64,000 nucleotides of DNA from Streptomyces bicolor (GCF_000719285.1 NZ_JOFS01000007.1:168968-232967), one strand, 5' to 3'. Shown: positions 17,878 through 27,672, numbered from the stretch's first letter. Notes: generated by a model from the sequence alone, not told the origin. Numbers and translations are program-made.

Positions 17878-20007
17878 TTACGCCGGAACCGACGCCACGC
17901 CCGGCGCCAGGAACTTCTTGCCGTTCACGCGCTCGGAGACACCCTCGCGGTCCAGGTACGGCGTGATGCCGCCCAGGTGGAAGGGCCAGCCGGCGCCCGT
18001 GATCAGGCAGAGGTCGATGTCCTGGGCCTCGGCGACGACGCCCTCGTCGAGCATGAGCCCGATCTCCTGCGCCACGGCGTCGAGGACGCGGTCGCGGACC
18101 TGCTCCTCCGTCAGGACGACATCGCCCTGCTTCAGCAGCGCGGCGACCTCGGGGTCAAGCTCCGGCTTGCCGGAGTCGTAGACGTAGAAGCCGCGCTTGC
18201 CCGCCTTGACGACGGCCGCGAGGTTCGGGGAGACCGTGAAGCGGTCCGGGAAGGCCCGGTTGAGGGTCTCCGAGACGTGCAGACCGATCGCGGGACCGAC
18301 CAGCTCGAGCAGCACCAGCGGCGACATCGGCAGACCGAGCGGCTCGACGGCCTTCTCGGCGACCTCGACCGGCGTGCCCTCGTCGATGACGTTCTGGATC
18401 TCGCCCATGAAGCGGGTGAGGATGCGGTTCACGACGAAAGCCGGGGCGTCCTTCGTCAGCACCGCGGTCTTCTTCAGCTTCTTGGCGACGGCGAAGGCCG
18501 TGGCCAGCGAGGCGTCGTCGGTCTTCTCGCCGCGGACGATCTCCAGCAGCGGCAGGACCGCGACCGGATTGAAGAAGTGGAAGCCCACGACCCGCTCGGG
18601 GTTCTTCAGCTTCGACGCCATCTCCGAGACGGAGAGGGAGGAGGTGTTCGTCGCGAAGATGGCGTGCGCCGGGGCGACCGCCTCGACCTCCGCGAACACC
18701 TGCTGCTTGACGCCGATCTCCTCGAACACGGCCTCGATGATGAAGTCCGCGTCCGCGAAGCCCTCGGCCTTGTCCAGCACACCGGTGACCAGGGCCTTCA
18801 GGCGGTTGGCCTTGTCCTGGTTGATACGGCCCTTGCCGAGCAGCTTGTCGATCTCGGCGTGGACATAGCCCACACCCTTGTCCACGCGCTCCTGGTCGAT
18901 GTCGGTCAGCACGACCGGCACCTCGAGGCGGCGCAGGAAGAGGAGAGCCAGCTGCGAGGCCATCAGACCCGCGCCGACCACGCCCACCTTGGTGACGGGA
19001 CGCGCCAGGTTCTTGTCCGGCGCACCGGCCGGGCGCTTGCCGCGCTTCTGGACCAGGTTGAAGGCGTAGATGCCGGAACGCAGTTCGCCGCCCATGATCA
19101 GGTCGGCGAGGGCCTTGTCCTCGGCGTCGTAGCCCTGCTGGAGGTCGCCGTTCTTGGCGGCGGCGATGATGTCGAGGGCGCGGTAGGCGGCCGGAGCGGC
19201 GCCGTGCACCTTGCCGTCGGCGATGAAGCGGCCCTTGGCGACGGCCTGGTCCCAGGCCTCACCGCGGTCGATCACCGGACGCTCGACCTCGACGTCACCC
19301 TTCAGCACCTGGGCGGTCCAGATCAGCGACTGCTCCAGGAAGTCGGCGCCCTCGAAGATGGCGTCCGCGATGCCGAGGTCGAAGACCTGCTGGCCCTTGA
19401 GCTGCTTGTTCTGGTTGAGGCTGTTCTCGATGATGACCTGGACTGCCTTGTCCGCACCGATCAGGTTGGGCAGGATCGTGCAGCCGCCCCAGCCGGGGAC
19501 CAGGCCGAGGAAGACCTCGGGCAGCGAGAACGCCGGGAGCGCCTTCGACACGGTCCGGTACTTGCAGTGCAGACCGACCTCGACGCCACCGCCCATCGCG
19601 GCACCGTTGTAGTACGCGAAGGTCGGCACGGCGAGGGCCGCGAGGCGCTTGAAGACCTCGTGGCCGCCCTTGCCGATGGCCAGCGCGTCCTTGTGCTCCT
19701 TCAGCAGCTCGACGCCCTTGAGGTCGGCGCCGACGGCGAAGATGAACGGCTTGCCGGTGATGCCGACACCGACGATGTCACCGGCGGCGGCCTCGGCCTC
19801 GACCTGGTCGATGGCCTTGTCGAGGTTCGCCAGCGACTGCGGACCGAAGGTGGTCGGCTTGGTGTGGTCGAAGCCGTTGTCCAGCGTGATGAGCGCGAAG
19901 CGCCCGGCGCCGAACGGCAGGTCGAGGTGGCGTACGTGCGCGGACGTCACGACCTCGTCCGGGAACAGCTCGGCCGCGCCCTTCAGGAGCTCAGCGGTGG
20001 TGCTCAC
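17878..20007 (-). CDS. fadB: Fatty acid oxidation multifunctional protein (enoyl-CoA hydratase / 3-hydroxyacyl-CoA dehydrogenase)
   Basis: A 709-residue fusion. Residues ~1-290 are a crotonase domain with the oxyanion-hole segment AMGGGVEVGLHC and the SLPEVFLGLVPGWGG loop. From about 330 a Rossmann domain begins (VGVVGAGLMASQLALL), and GFHFFNPV contains the dehydrogenase catalytic His region; the two C-terminal 3HCDH domains follow. It hydrates enoyl-CoA and oxidises 3-hydroxyacyl-CoA in beta-oxidation. The GTG start at 20007 overlaps the thiolase stop by 4 bp (GTGA), with GGAGG just upstream, so the two are translationally coupled. Confidence 0.9.
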   Translation of the reverse strand: MSTTAELLKGAAELFPDEVVTSAHVRHLDLPFGAGRFALITLDNGFDHTKPTTFGPQSLANLDKAIDQVEAEAAAGDIVGVGITGKPFIFAVGADLKGVELLKEHKDALAIGKGGHEVFKRLAALAVPTFAYYNGAAMGGGVEVGLHCKYRTVSKALPAFSLPEVFLGLVPGWGGCTILPNLIGADKAVQVIIENSLNQNKQLKGQQVFDLGIADAIFEGADFLEQSLIWTAQVLKGDVEVERPVIDRGEAWDQAVAKGRFIADGKVHGAAPAAYRALDIIAAAKNGDLQQGYDAEDKALADLIMGGELRSGIYAFNLVQKRGKRPAGAPDKNLARPVTKVGVVGAGLMASQLALLFLRRLEVPVVLTDIDQERVDKGVGYVHAEIDKLLGKGRINQDKANRLKALVTGVLDKAEGFADADFIIEAVFEEIGVKQQVFAEVEAVAPAHAIFATNTSSLSVSEMASKLKNPERVVGFHFFNPVAVLPLLEIVRGEKTDDASLATAFAVAKKLKKTAVLTKDAPAFVVNRILTRFMGEIQNVIDEGTPVEVAEKAVEPLGLPMSPLVLLELVGPAIGLHVSETLNRAFPDRFTVSPNLAAVVKAGKRGFYVYDSGKPELDPEVAALLKQGDVVLTEEQVRDRVLDAVAQEIGLMLDEGVVAEAQDIDLCLITGAGWPFHLGGITPYLDREGVSERVNGKKFLAPGVASVPA

Positions 20008-21230
20008 TTGTCGCCTCCGGCGTCCTTGTGGTTCGGGTTCTCCCAGATGACCGTCGCGCCCATGCCGAAGCCGACGCACATGGTGGTCAGGCCGTAGCGG
20101 ACCTCGGGCTGCTCCTCGAACTGGCGGGCAAGCTGCGTCATCAGACGCACACCCGACGAGGCCAGCGGGTGACCGAAGGCGATCGCGCCGCCGTACTGGT
20201 TGACGCGCTCGTCGTCGTCCGCGATGCCGTAGTGGTCGAGGAAGGCCAGCACCTGGACGGCGAAGGCCTCGTTGATCTCGAAGAGGTTGATGTCCTCGAT
20301 CGACAGACCCGCCTTGGCGAGGGCCTTCTCCGTGGCCGGGATCGGGCCGTAGCCCATGACCTCCGGCTCGACGCCCGCGAAGGCGTAGGAGACCAGGCGC
20401 ATCTTCACCGGGAGGTTGTTCTCGCGGGCGAAGTCCTCGGACGCGATGATCGAGGCGGTGGCGCCGTCGTTCAGACCGGCCGCGTTACCGGCGGTGACCC
20501 GGCCGTGCACGCGGAACGGCGTCTTCAGACCGGAGAGGTTCTCCAGCGTGGTGCCCGGGCGCATCGGCTCGTCGGCGGTGACCAGGCCCCAGCCCGTCTC
20601 GCCGGCCTCCGGGTTGGTGCGGCGCACCGAGACCGGCACCAGGTCGGCCTGGATCTTGCCGTTGGCGTACGCCTTGGCGGCCTTCTCCTGCGAGCGCACC
20701 GCGTACTCGTCGGCGCGCTGCTTGGTGATGTGCGGGTAGCGGTCGTGCAGGTTCTCGGCGGTCATGCCCATGAACAGCGCCGACTCGTCGACCAGCTTCT
20801 CGCTGACGAACCGCGGGTTCGGGTCCACGCCCTCGCCCATCGGGTGGCGGCCCATGTGCTCGACACCACCGGCGATGACGGCGTCGTAGGCGCCGAAGGC
20901 GATGGAGCCCGCGACCGTGGTGACGGCGGTCAGGGCACCGGCGCACATACGGTCGATGGAGTAGCCGGGCACGGACTGCGGCAGACCGGCGAGGATGCCG
21001 GCCGTACGGCCGATGGTGAGCCCCTGGTCACCGATCTGCGTGGTCGCTGCGATGGCGACCTCGTCGATCTTCTTGGGGTCGAGACCGGGGTTGCGGCGCA
21101 GCAGCTCCCGGATCGCCTTCACGACAAGGTCGTCGGCGCGGGTCTCGTGGTAGATGCCCTTCGGGCCCGCCTTGCCGAACGGGGTGCGGACGCCGTCGAC
21201 GAAGACGACGTCCCTGACGGTACGAGGCAC
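20004..21230 (-). CDS. fadA: Acetyl-CoA acyltransferase (thiolase)
   Basis: A 408-residue thiolase, first gene of the fadA-fadB operon; it cleaves 3-ketoacyl-CoA to acetyl-CoA plus a shortened acyl-CoA. The nucleophilic Cys is in RMCAGAL, the catalytic His in GHPLASSG, and the second Cys in CVGFGMG. NEAFAVQ is also in place. GTG at 21230 is preferred because GGAGGAG lies 7 nt upstream; further upstream in-frame starts lack this. A 16-bp palindrome in the promoter region suggests repression by a TetR-type fatty-acid regulator. Confidence 0.9.
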   Translation of the reverse strand: MPRTVRDVVFVDGVRTPFGKAGPKGIYHETRADDLVVKAIRELLRRNPGLDPKKIDEVAIAATTQIGDQGLTIGRTAGILAGLPQSVPGYSIDRMCAGALTAVTTVAGSIAFGAYDAVIAGGVEHMGRHPMGEGVDPNPRFVSEKLVDESALFMGMTAENLHDRYPHITKQRADEYAVRSQEKAAKAYANGKIQADLVPVSVRRTNPEAGETGWGLVTADEPMRPGTTLENLSGLKTPFRVHGRVTAGNAAGLNDGATASIIASEDFARENNLPVKMRLVSYAFAGVEPEVMGYGPIPATEKALAKAGLSIEDINLFEINEAFAVQVLAFLDHYGIADDDERVNQYGGAIAFGHPLASSGVRLMTQLARQFEEQPEVRYGLTTMCVGFGMGATVIWENPNHKDAGGDK

Positions 21231-21278
21231 GATGGCTCTCCTCCAGATGCGGGATGGCACTGCTGCACTGCGCAAGCG

Positions 21279-21294
21279 CTGAGCGCGCGCTCAG
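21279..21294. promoter_or_regulatory. 16-bp palindromic operator upstream of the thiolase-fadB operon
   Basis: CTGAGCGCGCGCTCAG is a perfect palindrome 49-64 bp upstream of the thiolase start. On the minus strand a possible -10 (TAGCAT) lies just upstream, which would place the palindrome at the start of the transcript. Size and symmetry fit TetR-family repressors, known to control beta-oxidation in actinobacteria. Confidence 0.5.
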
Positions 21295-21365
21295 GTTCAT
21301 GCTACTTGTGGGTAACGTAGCTGCACAGTCCTGGAGGCGGGAGCGGCGAAGGTCACACCCGGTGT

Positions 21366-22391
21366 TCACCTCGGGGGTGCCGTCGAGCCCCTCGGAGTCA
21401 GTACGGGAGTGGGTACGGGATGCGACCCCGGCCCGTCCCCCGTGATCACCCCGAACAGCGTCCGCGCCACGTCCGCCCCGAACCCGTGCACGTCATGGCT
21501 CATCGCCGACAGCGTCGGATGCGTCAGCCGGCACAGCTGAGAGTCGTCCCACGCCAGCAACGAGACATCCCCCGGCACCGACAGCCCCATCTCCGCCGCC
21601 ACCGACAGCCCCGCCACCGCCATGATGTCGTTGTCGTACACGATCGCCGTCGGCCGATCGGGCGGCGCGGCCGTGAGCAGGGACCTCGTCGCCCGCGCGC
21701 CCGCATCGCCCGAGAAGTCGGTCGCGACCTGCCATGCCCCGGCCAGCGCCAGCGCCCCCGCGGCCTCGTCGAAGGCGGCCGTACGGATCGCGGTGTGCCC
21801 CAGTGCCGCCGCACCCCCCACCCGCGCGATCCGCCGATGCCCCAGCGCGGCCAGATACCGCACCGCCTCCGTCACGGCGGTCGCGTCGTCGGTCCACACC
21901 GACGTCAGCCCGCCCGTCAGCGACGGGTGCCCGACCGCCACCACCGGCATCCCGAGCCGCTCGACCGCCGCCACCCGGGGATCGTCGGGCCGGAAGTCGA
22001 CCAGGATCGCCCCGCCGATCTGCCGCCCCCGCCACCAGACGTCCTGCAACCCCACCTCCTCCTCCACGTTCCGCACGAGCCGCAGCAGCAGCGAGCAGGA
22101 GTGCTCGGCCAGGACGCTCTCCACGCCCGAGACGAACTCCATGTAGAACGGTTCGAGGCCGAGCAGCCGGGCCGGCCGGCAGATCGCCAGCCCCACCACG
22201 TCCACCCGCGAACCGGCCAGCGTCCGCGCCGTGAGGTTCGGCGCCCAGCCCAGCTCCCGCGCGGCCCGGAAGATCCGGTCCCGGGTGGCTTCCGACAGCC
22301 CCGGCTTGTGGTTGAAGGCGAGGGAGACGGCGCCCTTGGACACGCCGGCGCGGGCGGCGACGTCCTTGATGGTGACGCGGGAGGTCGTCAT
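21366..22391 (-). CDS. LacI-family transcriptional repressor of the mannoside locus
   Basis: A 341-residue LacI regulator. The N-terminal HTH is textbook (VTIKDVAARAGVSKGAVSLA), followed by the hinge helix (LTARTLAGSR) and a periplasmic-binding-like effector domain. The start ATG overlaps the 3' end of the beta-mannosidase remnant by 4 bp, so the two were one transcript. Likely ligands are the sugars released by the mannosidase and taken up by the ABC system at 23.8-26.3 kb. The promoter region it probably controlled (between the divergent mannosidase and binding-protein genes) is missing. Confidence 0.85.
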   Translation of the reverse strand: MTTSRVTIKDVAARAGVSKGAVSLAFNHKPGLSEATRDRIFRAARELGWAPNLTARTLAGSRVDVVGLAICRPARLLGLEPFYMEFVSGVESVLAEHSCSLLLRLVRNVEEEVGLQDVWWRGRQIGGAILVDFRPDDPRVAAVERLGMPVVAVGHPSLTGGLTSVWTDDATAVTEAVRYLAALGHRRIARVGGAAALGHTAIRTAAFDEAAGALALAGAWQVATDFSGDAGARATRSLLTAAPPDRPTAIVYDNDIMAVAGLSVAAEMGLSVPGDVSLLAWDDSQLCRLTHPTLSAMSHDVHGFGADVARTLFGVITGDGPGSHPVPTPVLTPRGSTAPPR

Positions 22392-23800
22392 CGGGAGGGC
22401 TCCATGCAGTACAGGGCGGATCGGGCGGTCTCGGCGTCAGGAGTCTCCCAGCCGCGCACACCGATGGTCACCTCCTCGCCGGGCAGCAGTGTCACGAGCC
22501 CCCCGTCGGCCCGGGCATCGGGGTGCAGCCGGTCGGCCTGGAGCAGCAGATCCCGTACGAGGGTGCGGGCCTTGACCGCGATTCCACCGGGCACGAGAGC
22601 GACCTCGAACTCCGGCCGGGGATACGGCACTTCCCGGTCCGGCGCGGGGAAGTGCACGGCACGCAGACCGTCCGCGTCCGCCACGAGGAACTCCTTCGGC
22701 CCGACAGGCTCCAGCTCCTTCGGTACGGCGACCCGGGCCACCGCCCGCCCCTCGGCACCGAACCCCACGCTCGCTTCCCCGGCCACCACCCCCTCGACGG
22801 ACATCCGCCGCAGCCGCACCGCCCCCGCCCACTCCTGCGCCGCCTGATTGACGACCGCCAACTCCAGCCTCGTCTCCCGCACTTGAAGCGTCAGCAACCG
22901 GTCCGCGTACAGCCGCCGCAGCTCGTGGTACAGCGGCTTCTCCCGCCCGTCCCCGTCGATCGCCGCCCAGGACGTCACCGGCCAGCAGTCGTTGAGCTGC
23001 CAGACCACCGTGCCCGCGCACACCGGCCAGTGCGACCGCCAGTGCTCGATTCCGGCGGCGACGGCCCGCGCCTGGTTGACCTGGGTGAGGTAGTGCCAGC
23101 GGTCGAAGTCCCCCTCCGGATCCCCCTCGGACAAGGCGAAATGCCGCTCGAGGCCCCGCCTCAGCTTCTCGTTCCCGTCGTCCGCCTTCTGGTGGTGCAG
23201 CATGCCGGGCGAGTCCGGCGCGAGCACCTCACCCGGCAGCGCCCGCCGCAGCGTGGCGTACGCGGGCGGCGCCTGCCAGCCGAACTCGGCCACGAACCGC
23301 GGCACGCTCGCGCGGTACTCGGCGTAGTCCTCCCGGTTCCACACCTCCCAGGAGTGATGCGTGCCGTGCGCCGGATCGTTCGGATGCCGCTCCCACGACC
23401 CGGACCAGGGACTGCCCGCCGTGTACGGCCGCGTCGGATCCAGCTCGGTCACCACCCGCGGCAGCAGGCCCAGGTAGTACCCCTCCCCCCAGGAGTCCCC
23501 GGCCAGCCGCGGCTCCCAGCCCCAGTCCCGGAACCCCCACAGGTTCTCGTTGTTGCCGTTCCACAGCACGAGTGAGGGATGCGGCATCAGCCGTACGACG
23601 TTCTCCCGGGCCTCGGCCTCCACCTCCCCGCGCAGCGGCTGCTCCTCCGGATAGGCCGCGCAGGCGAACGGGAAGTCCTGCCACACCAGCAGCCCCAACT
23701 CGTCGCAGGCGTCGTAGAAGTCCGCGCGCTCATAGATCCCGCCGCCCCAGATCCGTACGAGATCCACGCCCGCGTCGGCCGCCTGGCGCAGCCGCGTCCG
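22388..23800 (-). pseudogene. GH2-type beta-mannosidase, C-terminal remnant (5' part missing)
   Basis: About 470 residues of a beta-mannosidase remain; the family is usually about 800-850. The remnant keeps the strand ending RIWGGGIYE, the acid/base Glu in NGNNENLW, the nucleophile Glu in FVAEFGWQAP and the C-terminal sandwich domain. The N-terminal jelly-roll and most of the second domain are absent. Reading upstream, the coding match continues only to about 23800 (RTRLRQAADAGVD), where sequence becomes the 3' part of a rightward binding-protein gene. No proper start with a ribosome-binding site exists. A deletion or misassembly is discussed in the findings. Confidence 0.8.
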
Positions 23801-24537
23801 GCAACTTCAAGGACATGTGGCCGCTCACCCAGTGGACGCAGGTCAACGGCTCGGTCAGCTGCGACGATCAGGCCACCACCAGGCTCGCCGAGGGAGACCC
23901 GTGGGCCGAGGGCGCCGATCTGCGCACCGCCGACACGCTGTTGTACGACATCGTGCGCGAAGGCCTCATCGAGAAGCACCCCACGACCACCAACTGGGAG
24001 GCGTCCAAGCCCCGTATCGCCAAGGGCGAGATCGCCACGATGTGGCTCGGTTCCTGGGCGGTCATCCAGATGCAGGGCGCGGCGAAGCAGGCCGGGGCCG
24101 ACCCTGACGACATCGGGTTCATGCCCTTCCCGGCCCAGAAGAACGGCACGTTCTGCGCGGTGGCGCAGCCCGACTACAACCAGGCCGTCAACATCCACTC
24201 CGAGCACAAGGAGGCGGCCCGGGCCTGGATCGACTGGTTCACCGACAAGTCCGGCTACGCGGCGGACAACCTGGCCCTGTCCCCGCTCAAGGACGCCCCG
24301 CTGCCCGACGTCCTGAAGCCGTACGAGGAGAAGCGCGTCAAGATCCTCGACCTCGACGACAGCAAGGGCGCCCAGGTCAAGTTCATCGACAACCAGTCCG
24401 AGGTCGGTATCTACCAGCCTGACTACCGCCAGGACCTCGTCGACCTCGCCCGCGGCGCAACCAAGGGCAGCCTGGACGACTTCCTGAACGGCCTCGGCGA
24501 GAAGTGGACCGAGACCCAGAAGTCCCTGGGGTCCTGA
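23800..24537 (+). pseudogene. ABC sugar-binding protein, C-terminal remnant (5' part missing)
   Basis: About 245 C-terminal residues of a cluster-B extracellular solute-binding protein, starting at GNFKDMWPLTQWTQ. Conserved features of the family's second lobe are present (IAKGEIATMWLGSW, then a C-terminal helical tail). The signal peptide, lipobox and about 180 N-terminal residues are missing; upstream in-frame sequence belongs to the antisense of the beta-mannosidase. The stop codon overlaps the start of the first permease (TGATG), so the operon structure downstream is intact. As written, the importer has no functional binding protein at this locus. Confidence 0.8.
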
Positions 24538-25484
24538 TGACGGACACGACCGAGAAGGCGGCCGTCGAGCCCGCACCAGGGCCGGCCGCCCCGGCACCGG
24601 CCCCCGTCCCGCGCACGACACGCCTGCGGCGCGGGGCCACCCCGTGGCTCTTCCTGCTCGCCCCGCACGCCCTGTTGATCACCTTCACCTACGCGCCGAT
24701 CGCCAACATGGTGGCGTACAGCTTCACCGACTGGGACGGCGTGAGCCCCGAACTCCACTACACGGGCGCCGAGAACTTCGCCGAACTCTTCACCCGCCCC
24801 GAACTGTTCGAGGTCTTCTGGGTCAGCGGCTACTACCTGGCGGCGTCCGTCTTCCAGATCGTCGCGGCCCTCTACTTCGCCACGATCCTCAGCTTCGACG
24901 TCCGCTTCCGGAACTTCTTCAAGGGCGTGCTGTTCTTCCCGTATCTGATCAACGGGGTCGCGATCGGCTTCGTCTTCCTCTACTTCTTCCAGGACGGCGG
25001 CACCCTCGACTCCGTACTGAGCCTCTTCGGCGTGGAGACCGACCGAGCCTGGCTCGGCACCCCGACGTCGGCGAACACCTCGCTCGCCGCGGTCTCGGTC
25101 TGGCGCTACCTGGGCCTGAACTTCGTCCTCTTCCTCGGCGCGATCCAGTCGATCCCGGGGGAGCTGTACGAGGCGGCCGAACTGGACGGTGCGAACCGCT
25201 GGCACCAGTTCCGCTACATCATCGCGCCCGGCATCAAGCCGGTGCTGTCCCTCACGGTGATCCTCTCGATCTCGGGTTCCCTGTCGGTCTTCGAGATCCC
25301 GTACATCATGACCGGCGGCGCGACCGGCACCGAGACCTTCGTGATCCAGACCGTGAAGCTGGCCTTCCAGTTCAACAAGACGGGGCTCGCCTCGCCGGCC
25401 GCGGTCGTGCTGCTGCTGATCGTCCTGGCGGTGACCTGGGTGCAGCGGCGCCTCGTCCCCGACGACAAGGTGGACCTCGCATGA
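24537..25484 (+). CDS. ABC sugar permease (MalF class) of the mannoside locus
   Basis: A 315-residue permease. A Pro/Ala-rich cytoplasmic tail of about 35 residues precedes six membrane segments. The EAA loop is EAAELDGANRWHQFRYIIAP. The ATG at 24537 overlaps the stop of the binding-protein remnant, and the stop overlaps the next permease start (ATGA), so all three are coupled. The substrate is likely a manno- or other plant-cell-wall oligosaccharide given the neighbouring mannosidase and LacI regulator; this is inference. Confidence 0.85.
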   Translation: MTDTTEKAAVEPAPGPAAPAPAPVPRTTRLRRGATPWLFLLAPHALLITFTYAPIANMVAYSFTDWDGVSPELHYTGAENFAELFTRPELFEVFWVSGYYLAASVFQIVAALYFATILSFDVRFRNFFKGVLFFPYLINGVAIGFVFLYFFQDGGTLDSVLSLFGVETDRAWLGTPTSANTSLAAVSVWRYLGLNFVLFLGAIQSIPGELYEAAELDGANRWHQFRYIIAPGIKPVLSLTVILSISGSLSVFEIPYIMTGGATGTETFVIQTVKLAFQFNKTGLASPAAVVLLLIVLAVTWVQRRLVPDDKVDLA

Positions 25485-26311
25485 CTCGTCGCGCAGTGGC
25501 CCGCACGCTGATGTACCTGTCCCTGATCGCCGCGACGCTGGTGGTCCTGCTGCCCCTTGCCGCCGTACTCCTGACATCCCTCAAGTCCGAGCAGGAGATG
25601 GCGAACGACGGCGGAGCCCTCGCCCTTCCCGACGACCTGCTGAACTTCCACAACTACGCGACGGCGTTCCAGGACGGCCGCATGCTCTCGGCGTTCGCCA
25701 ACACGGCGGTCATCCTGCTCTTCGCCATCGGAGGCACGGTCCTGATCGGCTCGATGACGGCGTACGCCATCGACCGGTTCACCTTCCGCTTCAAGAAGCT
25801 GGTCGTGGCCCTGTTCCTGGTCGCCGCCCTGGTCCCCGGTGTCACGACCCAGGTGGCGACCTTCCAGATCGTCAATAGCTTCGGCATGTTCGACAACCTC
25901 TGGGCGCCGATCGTCCTCTACATGGGCACGGACATCGTCTCGATCTACATCTTCCTGCAGTTCGTCCGCTCGATCCCGACCTCACTGGACGAGGCGGCCC
26001 GCCTGGACGGCGCGGGCGCCTTCACGATCTACCGCAGGATCATCTTCCCCCTGCTGAAGCCGGCGATCGCGACGGTGGTGATCGTCAAGGGCATCACCAC
26101 CTACAACGACTTCTACATCCCGTTCCTCTACCTGCCCTCGGAAGACCTTGGCGTGATCTCGACGTCCCTGTTCCGCTTCAAGGGCCCGTTCGGCGCCCAC
26201 TGGGAAACGATCTCGGCAGGAGCGGTGCTGGTGATCCTGCCGACGCTGATCGTGTTCCTGCTGCTGCAGCGGTTCATCTACAACGGGTTCATGCGAGGTG
26301 CGACCAGGTGA
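25481..26311 (+). CDS. ABC sugar permease (MalG class) of the mannoside locus
   Basis: A 276-residue permease with six hydrophobic segments and the EAA loop DEAARLDGAGAFTIYRRIIF. It pairs with the preceding MalF-class protein. No ATPase gene follows, as expected if MsiK serves several sugar systems. It ends 22 bp before the stop of the convergent RNase D gene. Confidence 0.85.
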   Translation: MTRRAVARTLMYLSLIAATLVVLLPLAAVLLTSLKSEQEMANDGGALALPDDLLNFHNYATAFQDGRMLSAFANTAVILLFAIGGTVLIGSMTAYAIDRFTFRFKKLVVALFLVAALVPGVTTQVATFQIVNSFGMFDNLWAPIVLYMGTDIVSIYIFLQFVRSIPTSLDEAARLDGAGAFTIYRRIIFPLLKPAIATVVIVKGITTYNDFYIPFLYLPSEDLGVISTSLFRFKGPFGAHWETISAGAVLVILPTLIVFLLLQRFIYNGFMRGATR

Positions 26312-26317
26312 GGTGCT

Positions 26318-26334
26318 CAGGGGCGCGGGGAACT
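26318..26334. repeat. REP-like dispersed repeat fragment, copy 2
   Basis: CTCAGGGGCGCGGGGAACT is the reverse-oriented counterpart of the repeat arm at 9903-9933, lying in the 22-bp gap between convergent genes and running into the RNase D stop codon. Confidence 0.45.
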
Positions 26335-27613
26335 AGGCGGACAAAGCGGCCACCAGAACAGGCGTGACCTGCTCAACCTGCCAAGGCCGAGCCCCATATC
26401 CAGCCAACGCCTCCGCGACCGACCCGGCATCGACGACCTTCGGCGGCTCCCAGCAAACCCGCCGCACGGTATCCGGAGTGATCAAGTTCTCCTGAGGCAT
26501 GTCGAGCTGCTCGGCGAGCGCGGAAACCGCAGCCCGAGCAGCGGAAAGCCGAGCCGCGGCCACAGGGTCCTTATCGGCCCAGGCACGAGGCGGCGGCGGC
26601 CCGGTCACGGGCTGCCCGGGCGCCGGCATCTGCGACTCGGTCAACGCCTTCGCACGATCCACCGCGGCCTGCCACTGCTCCAGCTGCCGCCGCCCCATCC
26701 GATGCCCGAACCCATTCAGCGCCGCAAGGGCATGCACATTCGCCGGAATCGAGAGCGCGGCCTCCACGATGGCCGCGTCACTCAGCACCTTGCCCGGCGA
26801 CACATCCCGCTTCTGCGCGATCCGGTCCCGCGTCTGCCACAGCTCCCGTACCACGGCCAGCTGGCGACGCCGCCGCACCTTGTGCATCCCCGACGTCCGC
26901 CGCCACGGATCCTTACGCGGCTCGGCCGGCGGCGCGGCCGCGATCGCCTCGAACTCCTGCCGCGCCCACTCCAGCTTCCCCTGCCGGTCCAGCTCCTTCT
27001 CCAGCGCGTCACGCAGGTCCACGAGCAGCTCGACGTCCAGCGTCGCGTACCGCAGCCACGGCTCGGGCAGCGGCCGGGTCGACCAGTCGACGGCCGAGTG
27101 GCCCTTCTCCAGGACGAAGCCGAGCACGCTCTCGACCATCGCGCCGAGGCCGACTCTGGGGAACCCGGCGAGCCGCCCGGCCAGCTCGGTGTCGAACAGC
27201 AGGCTCGGCACCATGCCTATCTCGCGCAGGCAGGGCAGATCCTGGGTGGCCGCGTGCAGCACCCACTCCACTCCGGACAGCGCCTCGCCGAGTCCCGACA
27301 GATCGGGACAGGCCACGGGGTCGATCAAGGCGGACCCGGCGCCCGCGCGGCGCAGCTGCACCAGATAGGCGCGCTGCCCGTAGCGGTAACCGGACGCGCG
27401 TTCGGCGTCGACGGCCACCGGGCCCGAGCCCGCGGCGAAGGCGGCGATCACGTCGGTGAGCGCCGCCTCGTCGGCGATCACGGGCGGAATGCCCTCGCGG
27501 GGCTCCAGCAAAGGGATCGGCGCCTCCGTAACAGAAGATCCGCCGTCGTCCGGAGGGGCGCCTCCGGTGGTTCGCAGTGAACTGTCTGCTGCGGTCTCTT
27601 GGGCGTCGGTCAC
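26333..27613 (-). CDS. rnd: Ribonuclease D
   Basis: A 426-residue 3'-5' exoribonuclease acting in tRNA and stable-RNA processing. The DEDDy motifs are in order: VAVDAERASGYRYG (Asp and Glu of Exo I), HAATQDLPCL (Asp of Exo II) and YATLDVELL (Tyr and Asp of Exo III). An HRDC domain follows (RELWQTRDRIAQKRDVSPGK). The start is GTG at 27613. AGGGTA on the plus strand (TACCCT on the coding strand, 27620-27625) with 6 nt to the GTG, and no ribosome-binding site, suggests a leaderless mRNA. Confidence 0.9.
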   Translation of the reverse strand: MTDAQETAADSSLRTTGGAPPDDGGSSVTEAPIPLLEPREGIPPVIADEAALTDVIAAFAAGSGPVAVDAERASGYRYGQRAYLVQLRRAGAGSALIDPVACPDLSGLGEALSGVEWVLHAATQDLPCLREIGMVPSLLFDTELAGRLAGFPRVGLGAMVESVLGFVLEKGHSAVDWSTRPLPEPWLRYATLDVELLVDLRDALEKELDRQGKLEWARQEFEAIAAAPPAEPRKDPWRRTSGMHKVRRRRQLAVVRELWQTRDRIAQKRDVSPGKVLSDAAIVEAALSIPANVHALAALNGFGHRMGRRQLEQWQAAVDRAKALTESQMPAPGQPVTGPPPPRAWADKDPVAAARLSAARAAVSALAEQLDMPQENLITPDTVRRVCWEPPKVVDAGSVAEALAGYGARPWQVEQVTPVLVAALSA

Positions 27614-27640
27614 ATGTCAAGGGTATCTGTGTATGGACAG

Positions 27641-27672
27641 CGCCCGCCGACGGAACGTTCCGTCGGCGGGCG
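27641..27672. terminator. Perfect 32-bp palindrome, probable terminator
   Basis: CGCCCGCCGACGGAAC is followed directly by its reverse complement GTTCCGTCGGCGGGCG with no spacer. It lies downstream of the leftward response-regulator gene and just upstream of the RNase D promoter, so it should insulate one from the other. As RNA the loop would be formed by the central bases. Confidence 0.65.
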
